Source: Bathymodiolus japonicus methanotrophic gill symbiont (GTDB taxonomy: Bacteria > Pseudomonadota > Gammaproteobacteria > Methylococcales > Methylomonadaceae). Taken from it: a DNA stretch of 64,000 nucleotides. Positions 1 through 10,299 of the stretch are shown piece by piece (position 1 is the stretch's first letter; each line of letters starts with the position of its first letter). The DNA is taken from assembly GCF_019721995.1 (NCBI RefSeq), contig NZ_BLYC01000001.1, positions 248,001 to 312,000 of the forward strand. Reading direction: 5' to 3'. Under the pieces are notes generated by a model, which saw only the letters and a list, made by a program, of their open reading frames with translations, ran no database searches and was not told the DNA's origin. A program made the position numbers and the translations under genes.

Positions 1-1
1 T

Positions 2-1474
2 GCCAGTGAATTTTACTTTTCCAGACCCTTAAGCAAACTTCCGCTGGATCAGGTAACTGCTTTGATCGCCCTGGTGCGTGGACCCAGTTATTATGACCTG
101 CGTAAACAACCTAAACGTGCATTAAAGCGGCGTAATCTGGTGCTGGACGAAATGCTGGCGCATGGTGATATTAGCGAAAAACAGGCGCAGCATGCCAAGC
201 ACGAGCCGATTAAAGTAGTTGCCTACGCACACCGACCTGCGAATCGCTATCCTGCCTTTATCGATTTGGTTAAGCGCCAGTTAACTCAGGAATACAATGA
301 CCAGGACTTAACCTCGGAAGGGCTGAGTATTTTTACGACACTGGATACCCAGGTACAAGATGCACTGGATGCCAGTATTAAGCGTAAATTAGCCGAGATT
401 GAAAAGCGCAAGCGATCTAAAAAGCTGGAGACTGCGGCCATAGTTACCCGCCGGGATAGCGGCGAAATTGTTGCTCTTGCAGGAGGCAGAGATAGTCAGG
501 GTGTGGGCTTTAACCGGGCGCTCAATGCAGTGCGCCCTATAGGGTCTTTAATTAAGCCGCTGGTGTATTTAACAGCGCTGGAGTATCCGGAAAAATATAC
601 TTTAATCACAGCTGTCAGTGATACAAAAATTAAAGTAAAGGCGGAAAAGGGCAAGTTTTGGGAGCCTAAAAATTATGGCCGTAAAGAACATGGGAATGTC
701 GCACTGCATACTGCACTCGCACATTCCTATAATTTAGCAACCGTGCATATCGGCATGGATATAGGCCTGGGGCGCATTGCTAAAACACTACGTGAAACGG
801 GGGTAAAAAGGCCAATCAATTTATTTCCATCTATGTTGCTGGGAGCTTTAACATTAACCCCGTTTGAAGTCACACAGATGTATCAGACCTTAGCGGGTGA
901 CGGTTTTGCCATGCCGCTACGCTCGATAAGTGCGGTGCTGTCACATGATGGAGCCGTGCTACAGCGCTACCCTTATGCGCTAAGGCAGGAACTCGACCCT
1001 GCAGCAACCTATTTGACCAACACCATCCTGCAAGAAGTAATGCGCGAAGGAACGGGTAAATCCGCCTATAAGGTATTGCCTAAAAGCCTGGCGCTTGCAG
1101 GTAAAACTGGCACGACAAATGATTTAAAAGATAGCTGGTTTGCAGGCTATAGCGGTGATTATCTGGCGGTATTCTGGGTCGGGCGTGATGATAATAAGTC
1201 CACCGGAGTCACCGGTGCGAGTGGTGCGTTGAAACTCTGGACCGAGTTAATGCGGCAAGTGGCAAAGCAACCTGTGATTCTGTCCATGCCAGATTCAGTT
1301 ATTTCTGTCTGGATTGATAGGGCATCGGGGTTGAAAGTTAACGAATTATGTCCTGATATTATCGCGTATCCTTTTGTACGTGGCTCAGAGCCGAGTGCAA
1401 ATGCCGAATGTGTAGAAACCACATTGAATAAAGTAAAAACCTGGTTTAACGATTTTAAAGAGGAAAATTTTTAA
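2..1474 (+). CDS. mrcB: Penicillin-binding protein 1B, C-terminal part (start lies before the window)
   Basis: Bifunctional peptidoglycan glycosyltransferase/transpeptidase of the periplasm, anchored in the inner membrane. The frame is open back to base 2, and the residues before the TTG at 62 (RPLSKLPLDQ, then VRGPSYYD) match the end of a GT51 glycosyltransferase domain, so 62 is not the real start. About 490 of the usual 750-800 residues are present. The transpeptidase motifs are visible: SLIK with the active-site serine codon at 545, SYN near 724 and KTGT near 1103. The stop overlaps the lolA start (TAATG), so the two genes are probably co-transcribed. Confident family assignment. Confidence 0.93.
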   Translation, partial: ASEFYFSRPLSKLPLDQVTALIALVRGPSYYDLRKQPKRALKRRNLVLDEMLAHGDISEKQAQHAKHEPIKVVAYAHRPANRYPAFIDLVKRQLTQEYNDQDLTSEGLSIFTTLDTQVQDALDASIKRKLAEIEKRKRSKKLETAAIVTRRDSGEIVALAGGRDSQGVGFNRALNAVRPIGSLIKPLVYLTALEYPEKYTLITAVSDTKIKVKAEKGKFWEPKNYGRKEHGNVALHTALAHSYNLATVHIGMDIGLGRIAKTLRETGVKRPINLFPSMLLGALTLTPFEVTQMYQTLAGDGFAMPLRSISAVLSHDGAVLQRYPYALRQELDPAATYLTNTILQEVMREGTGKSAYKVLPKSLALAGKTGTTNDLKDSWFAGYSGDYLAVFWVGRDDNKSTGVTGASGALKLWTELMRQVAKQPVILSMPDSVISVWIDRASGLKVNELCPDIIAYPFVRGSEPSANAECVETTLNKVKTWFNDFKEENF

Positions 1475-2106
1475 TGAGTAAAATTATAGCGTTATCTATG
1501 CTGCTGATGTCCGCCATGGCGCATGCTGATTCTACCCCGGTAGAGAAACTAGAGGCATTTATCGCCCGGGCAAAAAACCTGCAGGCTGAATTTACCCAGA
1601 CCTCGCTAGACGAAGCAGGAAAGGTGATACAAACTAGTCATGGTGATTTCTATTTGCAGCAACCCGGTAAATTTCGCTGGAATTATAATCAGCCTTATGC
1701 ACAGCAAATTGTTTCTAAAGATGGCAAGGTCTGGTTTTATGATGCAGATCTAGAGCAGCTAATTATCAAAAAAATAGACCAGTCGATCGGTGATACGCCG
1801 GCTTTATTACTCAGTGGCAGTGTGGATTTAAATGAAAAATATAGCATTTCTACGCAAAGTGAAGCAGGCGATATTGTATGGTTAAAGCTAAGTCCAAAAA
1901 ATAGCGAGAGTAGCTTTAAATATATCTTAGTCGGTTTAAAAGGTGACATGCTATATGGCATGGAGTTAAGTGATAATTTTGGTCAATTGACGCAAATTAT
2001 TTTTTCCAATATCACTATGCCAAAGTCATTGGCGCCTGATATATTTGAGTTTATAGCGCCTGAAGGGACGGATGTTTTTGAGGGTTATAGACTTTCAGAA
2101 GATTAA
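1474..2106 (+). CDS. lolA: Outer-membrane lipoprotein carrier protein LolA, C-terminus supplied by an IS end
   Basis: Periplasmic chaperone that takes lipoproteins from LolCDE to LolB. It has a Sec signal peptide (residues 1-18, ending AHA) and the LolA fold signature (LQAEFTQTS, GDFYLQQPGKFRWNY, VWFYDADLEQL). Length of 210 aa is normal. The last codons (after EGY, from about base 2088) and the stop lie inside the left end of an IS630-type element, so the native final residues are probably replaced by RLSED. The protein core is intact and likely functional. In related gammaproteobacteria lolA is followed directly by rarA; here 4.2 kb of IS debris separates them. Confidence 0.93.
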   Translation: MSKIIALSMLLMSAMAHADSTPVEKLEAFIARAKNLQAEFTQTSLDEAGKVIQTSHGDFYLQQPGKFRWNYNQPYAQQIVSKDGKVWFYDADLEQLIIKKIDQSIGDTPALLLSGSVDLNEKYSISTQSEAGDIVWLKLSPKNSESSFKYILVGLKGDMLYGMELSDNFGQLTQIIFSNITMPKSLAPDIFEFIAPEGTDVFEGYRLSED

Positions 2107-3513
2107 TTTCCGAACAAACAAAAACGACAGAGGGGAAACTGGCTTATAATTTTCGTCCCAACACTAACGGAAACAGTCAAAAATGGTATCCCTCACTTTT
2201 TCAAAGTCAATTGTAGACCGACTAAAAAAAATATGGCGACAGCTCTCAAGCTAAGTAATATTTGTTTATATCGATTAACTCAAGCTCTACTCTGGTTCAG
2301 TGAATGCATGGGAATCAAAGAAATAGCACGCCTAATGGGAGTCTGTGAAAAAACCATTATAAATTGGCTGAAAACATTCATGCATAAAGGTGTCGGTTGG
2401 TTAATAGGGCAACACTATCAAGGACGTGGTCGGAAGTCAAAGTTAACTAAAGACCAGAAAAATAAATTGGTTGAGTTGATAAAGAAAGGCCCAGAAGACA
2501 ATGGATTTCATTGTGGAATATGGAATACTGCGATGATTGCCGAGCTTATTTGGTTAAAATTTGAAGTTCGTTATAACTTGAACTATTTATCAAGCCTAAT
2601 GAAAAAACTGGGCTTCAGTTATCAAAAAGCTCGTTTTGTGACTGATCGCCAAGAAGAAGAAAAGTACGAGCTTGAAAGAAAAACGTGGCTGGAAGAAACA
2701 TTGCCTGCCATTATGGAAAAGGCGGTAGAAGAAAAGAGTGTCGTTTTATTCGGTGATGAGGTGTCATTTGCTATGTGGGGTTCATTGGCACGAACCTGGG
2801 CTCCAATAGGAGAGCAACCCACAGTGAAAACATCAGGGATTCGAAAGGGTTGAAAATGTTTGGTACGATCGAACTCGAAGGAGGGAGTTTTCAATACCGA
2901 GAATCATTGGCTTATGAGATAAAACCAAAGTCACTTAGACTTTTAAAAGAAGCTGGGCTGCCTCAAGAATTTTTAGCTATTCTTAAAAGCTTAAAAAATG
3001 AGAAATATCCAACACAGAAGCTTTTTATGGAAGCGATATATTCTATTGCCGACAACGTCTTAATCGAGAGTTATAAGCCAATGATATTACAACACGCTGA
3101 AACATCTGGGCGTTTTAATGGTGAAAGCTATGTTGAGTTTTTAACACAATTGCTGGCTTATTATAAAGGCAAGATTATTCTAATTGAAGATGGTGCCCCG
3201 TATCATGGAAGCGGTGTTATTAAGGAATTTAAGTTAGCTAATGTAGATCGTTTGACAGTAGAACGTCTCCCTGCGTTCTCGCCGGATTTTAATCCGATTG
3301 AGAAATTATGGAAAAATACGAAACGCGATTCGACTCATATGAAGTATTTTAAAACTTTTGAAGATCTTCATGATTCAGTTGTGCAAACTTTTAACACTTA
3401 TATGCATGATGCCAGTAAAGTGATTTGTGTTATGCAAAAATTGCGGGAAGATTTCGTTGTTACCGCCTAAGTTTAAGCGCTCCAAATTTGGAAATTATTT
3501 ATCTGAGAAACTA
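2088..3513 (+). mobile_element. IS630-family element, copy 1
   Basis: Left end begins TAGACTTTCAGAAG and the reverse complement of the right end begins TAGTTTCTCAGATA, imperfect terminal inverted repeats flanked by TA (2086-2087 and 3514-3515), as expected for IS630/Tc1 elements that duplicate TA. The two flanks do not belong together: left is lolA, right is the middle of an IS4-type transposase. Either recombination between IS copies or an adjacent deletion has removed the rest. A second copy lies at 47959-49640. Confidence 0.8.
2233..3470 (+). pseudogene. IS630-family transposase, frameshifted
   Basis: DDE transposase with an N-terminal helix-turn-helix (IARLMGVCEKTIINWL) and the IS630 catalytic motifs LFGDEVSF, ILIEDGAPYH and SPDFNPIEKLW. 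Two overlapping frames (2233-2853 and the frame ending at 3470) join at about 2845. The second copy (48002-49551) has CGAAAAGGG where this copy has CGAAAGGG, and there the frame runs straight through. The break here is therefore a one-base deletion rather than programmed frameshifting. Intact length would be about 412 aa. Inactive as written. Confidence 0.85.
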
Positions 3514-4373
3514 TAGTTACCTCATCCATTACAGTGCCTGTCGGTTTTTTCTTTTATATGCCGGATCCAGCCTTAAAGCAGTGGGATAAAGAAGATAAAC
3601 GGTTGAAAAAGAGCGGTATAGCAAAAAAAGATCGGCCTATTAAGCCTGAACGTGACAGTGCCTACCCGACCAAAACAGAGATTGCATTAGGCTTATTAAA
3701 AGAGTTTAAAGTTGCGCATAGCCTGATTAAAATTAAAGGCGTACTGTCTGATGCGCTGTATGGTGAAAAAGCCTTTATGGACGAAGCCGCTAAAGAATCT
3801 GGAGGCTCGCAGGTGATTAGCCAATTACGTAAAAACCAAAATATTGAATATAGAGGTAGAATAAGGTCAGTCGAGAGCTACTTTAATTCGATTAACAAAG
3901 GCATTGATCAGATAATACGTGTACGTGGCGGCAAAGAGATTAAAGTGACTGTCAGCAGTGCACGATTGAAGGTGAGTTCTCACAGTAAAAAACGCTTTGT
4001 CATTGCCTTAAAATATGACGGTGAAAACGACTATCGCTATTTAGTGGCGACAGACCTGACTTGGCGCACACAAGATATTATTCAAGCCTATACGTTGAGA
4101 TGGCTGATTGAGGTTTTCTTTGAGGACTGGAAGCTTTATGAAGGATGGGGGCGTGAGGCCAAACAATTAGATGAAGAGGGATCAAGCCGTGGCCTGATTC
4201 TGAGTCTTTTGTTTGACCATTGCCTTCTCCTTCACCCAGAGCAAATAGCCCGCATTGAAAGCAAACTACCTGCGTATACCGTAGGAAGCTTACAGCGCAA
4301 GTCTCAAATGGATGTACTGCTTGAGTTCATCACGTCATTGCTAGAGTTTCCAGATCCTGGTGATAAGCTGAAA

Positions 4374-4577
4374 CTGAAGTTTCCCAATTATTGAGTAGCT
4401 GAAATACACAATGCTGGTGTATCGAGGTTTATTTTAGGTGGTTTTGTCATGTTTATAGCAAACCCCTACTTAATTCCCCTTAGGCAATAGCATTTGAAAC
4501 GAATGAAAAGATTATTTTTTTCATATAGTTGTAGCATAGTTTCAATTTTACCATAAATAATTATTGGGAAACTTCAG
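4374..4577 (+). mobile_element. MITE type 1, copy a (204 bp)
   Basis: Non-coding element bounded by CTGAAGTTTCCCAA and its inverted copy TTGGGAAACTTCAG. It interrupts the IS4-type transposase; CTGAAA occurs on both sides. Further copies are at 43306-43510, 54346-54549 and 58050-58253. The 43306 copy has a clean 9-bp target duplication. Confidence 0.85.
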
Positions 4578-4664
4578 CTGAAAGAGTTAGGTGAATTAAT
4601 AAAGGATGTGTTTCAACTGATGCCATCAGGAAAACATATGATTGGCAGAGATTTAGGGCGCTTA

Positions 4665-4987
4665 GCCCATCTTCGTCACTATTGATGATGATGTAGTTGT
4701 TATAAATCAATTGGTTGAAATTTTAAAGAGTAGCCAGTTGGCACTACAGATTTTGTGTTTTTGTATAAAACGTTGGATTTTTTAGAGTATTTTTGTCGCA
4801 TGTAAATTACACTCAAATAATGATGATTTTTTTGACAAAAGTCAATGAATTTATCGACAAAAATAATATAAATGGCACTACAAAACTTTCAAAAAAAACA
4901 CCATTGATTTTAAAGAGAATTTTTCGACAAAAAATCGCTTAAACCGATGAATCAATGGCTTAGAAAGATGAAAGTGACGAAGATGGG
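4665..4987 (+). mobile_element. MITE type 3, copy a (323 bp)
   Basis: AT-rich non-coding element with inverted ends (CCCATCTTCGTCACT and AGTGACGAAGATGGG), inserted near the end of the IS4-type transposase with a 3-bp TTA duplication (4662-4664, 4988-4990). A second copy in the opposite orientation is at 25158-25477 with a TAA duplication. Confidence 0.82.
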
Positions 4988-5076
4988 TTAGAGCCAACAC
5001 CATCATTAAAGTATTGTTCTGCTGGGTGAAGGTAAGAGTTTGATGGCAATGGGATGGAAAAACTTGAACATCGAGT

Positions 5077-5305
5077 GATAGGCGACAGGGCAATTCGCTG
5101 ATTCGACGTGTGCTAGCAGCACGCGAGAGGAGCAAGAATTGCATTCCGAATAGCCGTCCAGCCAGTGAGGTAGTGATGACGAAGCTACTTTTGTGCGTAG
5201 TCGTTGCGGACGCAGGGCGTTCAGGGCAGCTCCCATCCGCTGCGTAGGTGAACGAATTATGGCGACAGGAGTACCGGAATTTCGTGAGGTAGCATGGCGC
5301 GCCTG
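5077..5305 (+). repeat. 280-type modular repeat, 5' truncated
   Basis: Begins at GATAGGCGACAGGG because the ISb right end replaces the head hairpin; it keeps the body and the tail ending GCGCGCCTG. The tail joins the IS4-type transposase of the next feature exactly before a TTT codon. It carries a few substitutions relative to the other 280-type copies. Confidence 0.85.
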
Positions 5306-6112
5306 TTTCTTTGTCTGTTGACAAACGGAACTCAGAGACATCAAGAAATACCTGTGTTACGAGATCATATTGAAAAGCAAAACAAGGGAAATAACAGCTC
5401 TCAGAAACATCTCTATGTCTACGATAAAGCCGTCACCGACTTTGTCTGGTGGGATCGGCAGAAACGACATGCTAATTACATGATTTCAATGCTAAAAGAA
5501 AATTCAATTGCGACTCTGGTTGAGTCTATCCCTTTTGACTCCCGCCATGAGATCAATACAGGGGTTGAAGCATACAGTGTGTACGAAAACAAGGGCATCA
5601 AATTTAACGTGGTGGATTACCGTGATCCACAAACCGGAAAACTTCACCGGTTTGTGACAACCTTGCCAATGACTATTAACCCTGGAACCATTGCCATGCT
5701 GTATTTCAAGCGATGGACGATTGAAAAGACATTCAATAACACTAAAAGTAATTTCAAGGAAACTAAAGCTTGGTCTTCCAATACCCGCTCACTTGAAAAT
5801 CAAATGCGCCTGACTGCAATGAGCTATAATTTAATGCGCGTGTTTGAAGAGATTTCAAAAACACAACAGCCAGAATTGATTCATCCATCGGATAAAAAAT
5901 ATAGCGAGGCTCTGGAGATTAGGCAGCAACAGGCTCAAAAACGAGATCGTTTTGTGAATCCATTATTTTTCCAGGCAAGAATATCTCGTATCAGCTCGTA
6001 TACCATTCGGGCAGTTCAAAACGCAATAATAACAGGAATGTCTTTACAGTGCTTTATGAGCTCTCTTGTGGCGAGGTTAGTTTCACGGCCTCAATTGATA
6101 GGGGAGCACTGA
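5306..6112 (+). pseudogene. IS4-family transposase (element type ISc), N-terminally truncated
   Basis: Remainder of a second, different IS4-family transposase, with YREK residues Y-x2-R-x3-E-x6-K in YFKRWTIEKTFNNTK. It reads in frame from an ATG inside the tail of the upstream repeat, but the natural N-terminus is missing, so it is likely inactive. The gene ends ...PQLIGEH. Other partial copies: 47260-47958 on the minus strand, and 55576-55793 plus 58254-58615. The 206 bases between here and rarA hold no recognisable gene. Confidence 0.85.
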
Positions 6113-6318
6113 TGAAGAAAATAGATATTTTAAGGGTGTAGCATCATAAAGAAGAACGTTAATAACAAGCAACTCACTCGGATGGCTAAAGGCATTGATT
6201 TGGGCATTATATGATATACCTCATTCACACTACCCACCAAACCAACTCGGTGCTGCACTTGTTTTTCCAGCACCCTTCCAGAGGGCTTAAGTAAATATGA
6301 TTACTTCTATTATTAAGT

Positions 6319-7632
6319 ATGTGTAGTGATTTAAGCAAACCTCTAGCGGATCTGATGCGGCCCGAATCACTGGCTGATTATGCAGGACAAAAGCACCTGT
6401 TGATGCCTGGCAAGCCATTGTATGAAGCGATAAATTCTGGTCGCTTGCATTCAATGATTTTCTGGGGTCCGCCGGGAACCGGGAAAACCACTCTAGCGCG
6501 AATGATAGCCCAGCATTCTAACGCCGAGTTTATACCTATTTCTGCTGTCCTGGCAGGTGTTAAAGATATACGAGCAGCAGTCGCCGCAGCAAAGCAAATA
6601 CAGCAACAAGAGCAGCGGCAAACAATCTTGTTTGTCGATGAAGTACACCGTTTTAACAAGGCACAGCAAGATGCATTTCTACCGCATGTAGAAGATGGTA
6701 CGGTATTTTTTTTAGGCGCAACCACTGAAAACCCGTCTTTTGCATTAAATAATGCCTTGTTATCCAGAGCGCGAGTGTATGTCTTAAATGCGCTGACTGA
6801 TGATGATTTACGTAGTGTAATTGATAAGGTACTCAGCGATAAAGATAAGGGCTATGCACGTCTGGGTATCAGTATGTCTGATAAATTAAAACAGCAATTC
6901 GCCATTGCCGCAGATGGGGATGCGCGGCGCTTACTGAATTTACTGGAAATTGCAGTTGAATTAGCTCAAGCGAGTCAGCTTAATGAAATCACCGAGGCAG
7001 TCGCCAAAGAGGTGCTTGTCGGTGGGGTACGCCGCTTTGATAATCAAGGCGAAGAATTCTATAACCAGATTTCAGCATTGCATAAATCGGTACGCGGTAG
7101 CTCGCCCGATGCAGCTTTATACTGGTTTTGTCGTATGCTGGATGGTGGCTGCGATCCATTATATTTAGCGCGGCGCATAGTGCGTATCGCTTCTGAAGAT
7201 ATTGGTAATGCAGATCCCAGAGCATTGCAGCTGTGCATTAATGCCTGGGAAACTCAACAGCGATTAGGTAGCCCAGAAGGCGAGTTGGCATTGGCTCAAG
7301 CACTAGTTTATATGGCCTGCGCACCTAAAAGTAATGCGGTGTATATGGCTTATAATTCAGCGATGCGTGCGGCTAAGGAAAGTGGAAGTTTGACGGTTCC
7401 CAATCACCTGCGCAATGCGCCCACTAAATTAATGAAAGATCTGGGTTATGGTAAAGAGTATCGATATGCGCATAATGAGCCTGAAGCTTATGCGGCAGGA
7501 GAGCATTATTTTCCTGAAGGCTTGCAGGAAGCGCAGTTTTATCACCCAGTTTCGCGTGGACTGGAAATAAAAATAGCAGAAAAATTAAAATATTTGCGAG
7601 AATTAGATAAAATAGCATTCAATAATAATTAA
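6319..7632 (+). CDS. rarA: Replication-associated recombination protein A (RarA/MgsA)
   Basis: AAA+ ATPase of the clamp-loader/RuvB-like group, acting at stalled replication forks with SSB. Walker A GPPGTGKT at residues 50-57 and Walker B LFVDEVHRFN near 105 are visible, followed by the C-terminal MgsA tetramerisation region (SEDIGNADPRAL, MACAPKSNAVYMA, PNHLRNAPTKLMKDLGYG). The 437 aa length is normal. The start MCSDLSKPLADLMRP agrees with the family. It was probably once directly downstream of lolA; the IS cluster has likely cut that transcriptional link. Confidence 0.95.
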   Translation: MCSDLSKPLADLMRPESLADYAGQKHLLMPGKPLYEAINSGRLHSMIFWGPPGTGKTTLARMIAQHSNAEFIPISAVLAGVKDIRAAVAAAKQIQQQEQRQTILFVDEVHRFNKAQQDAFLPHVEDGTVFFLGATTENPSFALNNALLSRARVYVLNALTDDDLRSVIDKVLSDKDKGYARLGISMSDKLKQQFAIAADGDARRLLNLLEIAVELAQASQLNEITEAVAKEVLVGGVRRFDNQGEEFYNQISALHKSVRGSSPDAALYWFCRMLDGGCDPLYLARRIVRIASEDIGNADPRALQLCINAWETQQRLGSPEGELALAQALVYMACAPKSNAVYMAYNSAMRAAKESGSLTVPNHLRNAPTKLMKDLGYGKEYRYAHNEPEAYAAGEHYFPEGLQEAQFYHPVSRGLEIKIAEKLKYLRELDKIAFNNN

Positions 7633-7699
7633 CTGCCTAAGCAGGGCGTATTGAACTGCTCGCATGTTAGCCCTCTACAAAAAACTATAAACTAAAGTC

Positions 7700-8665
7700 A
7701 TGGATTTAAATTTTCTAGATTTCGAACAACCTATAGCTGAATTAGAAGCAAAAATTGCGGAGCTACGCCGTGTAGAAGCAGATAATGACCTAGATATTTC
7801 ATCTGCACTAGATGATCTGGAAGCTAAGAACCAGACCTTGACAGAAGAAATTTTTAAAGAGCTCAGTGACTGGCAGATCTCGCAGTTATCCAGACATCCG
7901 GGTAGACCTTATACGCTGGATTATATCGATCTTATGTTTACTGATTTTCATGAACTGCATGGTGATCGCAGCTATGCTGATGACAAGGCGATTATTTGTG
8001 GTCTGGCAAAATTAGAGGGTCAGGCAGTTGTTATTATTGGTCACCAAAAAGGCCGCGATACCAAAGAAAAAATTATTCGCAACTTTGGTATGCCTCGCCC
8101 TGAAGGCTATCGTAAAGCCCTGCGCGTTATGAAACTGGCCGAGCGGTTTCATCTACCTATTATCTGCCTGATAGACACCCCGGGAGCGTATCCGGGTATT
8201 GGAGCGGAAGAGCGCGGTCAGAGTGAAGCAATTGCACGTAACCTATTTGAAATGGCTAAATTGGAAACGCCCATAATCTGTACTGTTATCGGCGAAGGTG
8301 GTTCCGGTGGTGCGCTGGCGATTGGCGTGGGTGATCGCTTGATTATGATGGAATTCAGTACTTATTCTGTTATCTCTCCTGAAGGCTGTGCATCAATTCT
8401 CTGGAAGAGTGCTGATAAGGCAAAGCTTGCGGCAGAAGCAATGGGGATTACCTCAGACCGGGTGCGCGAGCAGGGACTATTAGATGAAGTCGTCAGGGAG
8501 CCTATAGGTGGCGCACATAGAGATTTTAAAACCACAGCTGAGAATCTAAAAGAAACGCTGATTCGCCATATTAAAGATTTACGCCATGAGAACATAGATA
8601 GCTTATTAGAAAAGCGCTACCAGCGCATTATGGCATTTGGTGTTTATACCGAAGATCAAAAGTAA
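7700..8665 (+). CDS. accA: Acetyl-CoA carboxylase carboxyltransferase subunit alpha
   Basis: Alpha subunit of the carboxyltransferase that moves the carboxyl group from biotin-BCCP to acetyl-CoA, the first step of fatty-acid synthesis; it works with AccD, which is not in this window. The 321 aa length and start ([19 protein letters not shown]) are typical. Core motifs are visible: [41 protein letters not shown] and [12 protein letters not shown]. It lies between rarA and tilS on the same strand with a 54-bp gap to tilS. Confidence 0.96.
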   Translation: MDLNFLDFEQPIAELEAKIAELRRVEADNDLDISSALDDLEAKNQTLTEEIFKELSDWQISQLSRHPGRPYTLDYIDLMFTDFHELHGDRSYADDKAIICGLAKLEGQAVVIIGHQKGRDTKEKIIRNFGMPRPEGYRKALRVMKLAERFHLPIICLIDTPGAYPGIGAEERGQSEAIARNLFEMAKLETPIICTVIGEGGSGGALAIGVGDRLIMMEFSTYSVISPEGCASILWKSADKAKLAAEAMGITSDRVREQGLLDEVVREPIGGAHRDFKTTAENLKETLIRHIKDLRHENIDSLLEKRYQRIMAFGVYTEDQK

Positions 8666-8719
8666 CCAGCATTTAACTCAAGCACGAGCGCTAGTCCTGG
8701 CGCTCAGAAAACAGTAGAT

Positions 8720-10051
8720 GTGAAACTTACTGCGCAATTTATAGCCCAGCACCTCGCACCTTATCAGACGGCCAGTAAGCTTTTTATTGGCTACAGTGGC
8801 GGTGTTGATTCCCACGTTTTACTGCATTTACTGGCTAATATTCCAGCACTAAAACATAAGCTGACGGCTGTGTATGTGCATCATGGATTACAGGCTTGTG
8901 CTGGTGACTGGGCGCAACACTGTCAACAGATTTCCAGGGATTTAGGCGTTGCTTTTAAAAGACTTAAAGTCAATGCCCAGGCCAAGCCAGGACAGAGTCC
9001 CGAAGAGGCTGCACGTATTGCACGCTATCAGGCATTCAAACAACTCTTGGGTAAAAATGACGTATTGCTATTTGCCCAGCATCGCGATGATCAACTAGAA
9101 ACCGTCTTATTGCAATTATTTCGTGGTGCAGGGCTAAAAGGTCTCTCTGGAATGCCTACCGCCATTCAATTTGCGCATGGCACACTACTTCGTCCCTTGC
9201 TGGAAATCAACCAGCAAGAAATTAAACACTATGTCCAGCAGCATGATTTACAGTGGATTGACGATCCCAGTAATCAAGATATTCAGTTTGATCGAAACTT
9301 TCTGCGGCATAATATTATTCCCCTGTTAGAGCAGCGCTGGCCTGGTCTGGATAAAACTGTTGCGCGTGTTGCAGAGCATTGTGCGGGTGCCCAGCAAGTG
9401 CTATCTGCAAATGCCCGGCAGCAAATGCACGGGTTATATAATGAACAGCAGCAGAGCTTATCCATTCCGGGTTTGTTAGCACATGAGCCGCCTAGCCACC
9501 AGTGGATACTGCGTGAATGGCTGCATCAGCTGGGCGTACGTATGCCTACGCAGAAAGTGCTAAGCGCTATTATGCAAGATGTGTTACTTGCCCGACCCGA
9601 AGCAAATCCACTTGTTGAGCATGATGGCCATACTATTCAACGCTACCGGGAAGGCTTGTATTTAGTTGCCGTAAAGCAGTTGCCAGACTTACGGCAAGTA
9701 TTTGCCTGGACTGATAGCAACAAATCCCTGGCTCTGGCAAATAATGGCATATTAAAAATCAAGCCGGTGCAGCAGGGCATTGCGTTAAACAGATGGCAGC
9801 AGGGGGATATACAGGTAAAGTATCGGCAAGGTGGTGAAAAAATTGCCTTGCCCAATAGAATGGGTCGGCATAGTTTAAAAAAGCTCTACCAGGAAGCGGG
9901 TATCGCTCCCTGGTTGCGTGATGTTATTCCGTTGATTTATATTAATGGAGAACTTGCAGCAATTGCCAGTTACTGGATAAATGCTGATTTTTATAGCCAG
10001 AGTGAGACCTGTATTTGTCTGCTCTGGGATCAATCTAGGCGTAATGATTGA
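8720..10051 (+). CDS. tilS: tRNA(Ile)-lysidine synthase
   Basis: ATP-dependent enzyme that puts lysidine on C34 of tRNA-Ile(CAU) so it reads AUA. The PP-loop SGGVDS is at residues 26-31; the N-terminal domain (VHHGLQ, AQHRDDQLETVLLQLFRGAG) is followed by the TilS substrate-binding and C-terminal domains. The start is GTG at 8720; the ATG two bases upstream is in another frame and closes at once with TGA. At 443 aa it is full length. Downstream lie 2.9 kb of repeats. Confidence 0.93.
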   Translation: MKLTAQFIAQHLAPYQTASKLFIGYSGGVDSHVLLHLLANIPALKHKLTAVYVHHGLQACAGDWAQHCQQISRDLGVAFKRLKVNAQAKPGQSPEEAARIARYQAFKQLLGKNDVLLFAQHRDDQLETVLLQLFRGAGLKGLSGMPTAIQFAHGTLLRPLLEINQQEIKHYVQQHDLQWIDDPSNQDIQFDRNFLRHNIIPLLEQRWPGLDKTVARVAEHCAGAQQVLSANARQQMHGLYNEQQQSLSIPGLLAHEPPSHQWILREWLHQLGVRMPTQKVLSAIMQDVLLARPEANPLVEHDGHTIQRYREGLYLVAVKQLPDLRQVFAWTDSNKSLALANNGILKIKPVQQGIALNRWQQGDIQVKYRQGGEKIALPNRMGRHSLKKLYQEAGIAPWLRDVIPLIYINGELAAIASYWINADFYSQSETCICLLWDQSRRND

Positions 10052-10191
10052 ACAAGTACTGGAAACAAGCGAGGTTAGATGGCCTGGTACTGAGATCCTA
10101 TAAGCAAGTACCTCTTACCCTGTAATGGTCAACAAAAACCGGACGCTTTTTAAGACACTTTCCTATAAAACTCACTCTCAACAGGCGCGCC

Positions 10192-10299
10192 ATGCTACCT
10201 CACGAAATTCCGGGACTCCTGTCGCCGTAATTCGTTCACCTACGCAGCGAATAGGAGATGCTCCAGCCGCCCTGCGTCCGCCACAGACTGAGCTGCTTT
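10192..10299 (-). repeat. 260-type modular repeat, partial
   Basis: Tail half of the 260-type repeat in reverse orientation (starts CAGGCGCGCC), broken at its GACTGAGC hairpin, where a 280-type copy begins. The hairpin loop appears in inverted orientation relative to the arm, so the break probably involved a local inversion. The bases between tilS and this repeat (10052-10191) hold nothing recognisable. Confidence 0.75.

Larger units (their letters stand above)
3516..5076 (+). pseudogene. IS4-family transposase (element type ISb), C-terminal remnant interrupted by two MITEs
   Basis: Middle and C-terminal part of an IS4-family transposase; the N-terminal half is missing because an IS630 copy abuts at the TA at 3514. 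The IS4 YREK signature is visible as Y-x2-R-x3-E-x6-K (YTLRWLIEVFFEDWK). The coding sequence is cut by a 204-bp MITE (4374-4577) and a 323-bp MITE (4665-4987). The end of the gene and the element terminus AACTTGAACATCGAGT (to 5076) follow. Other copies in the window are at 11126-11785, 49641-50578 and 55794-58049. Confidence 0.85.

Noticed and set aside
2233-3470. Programmed frameshift in the IS630 transposase
   Set aside because: Copy 2 keeps a single frame with one more A, so copy 1 has a deletion.
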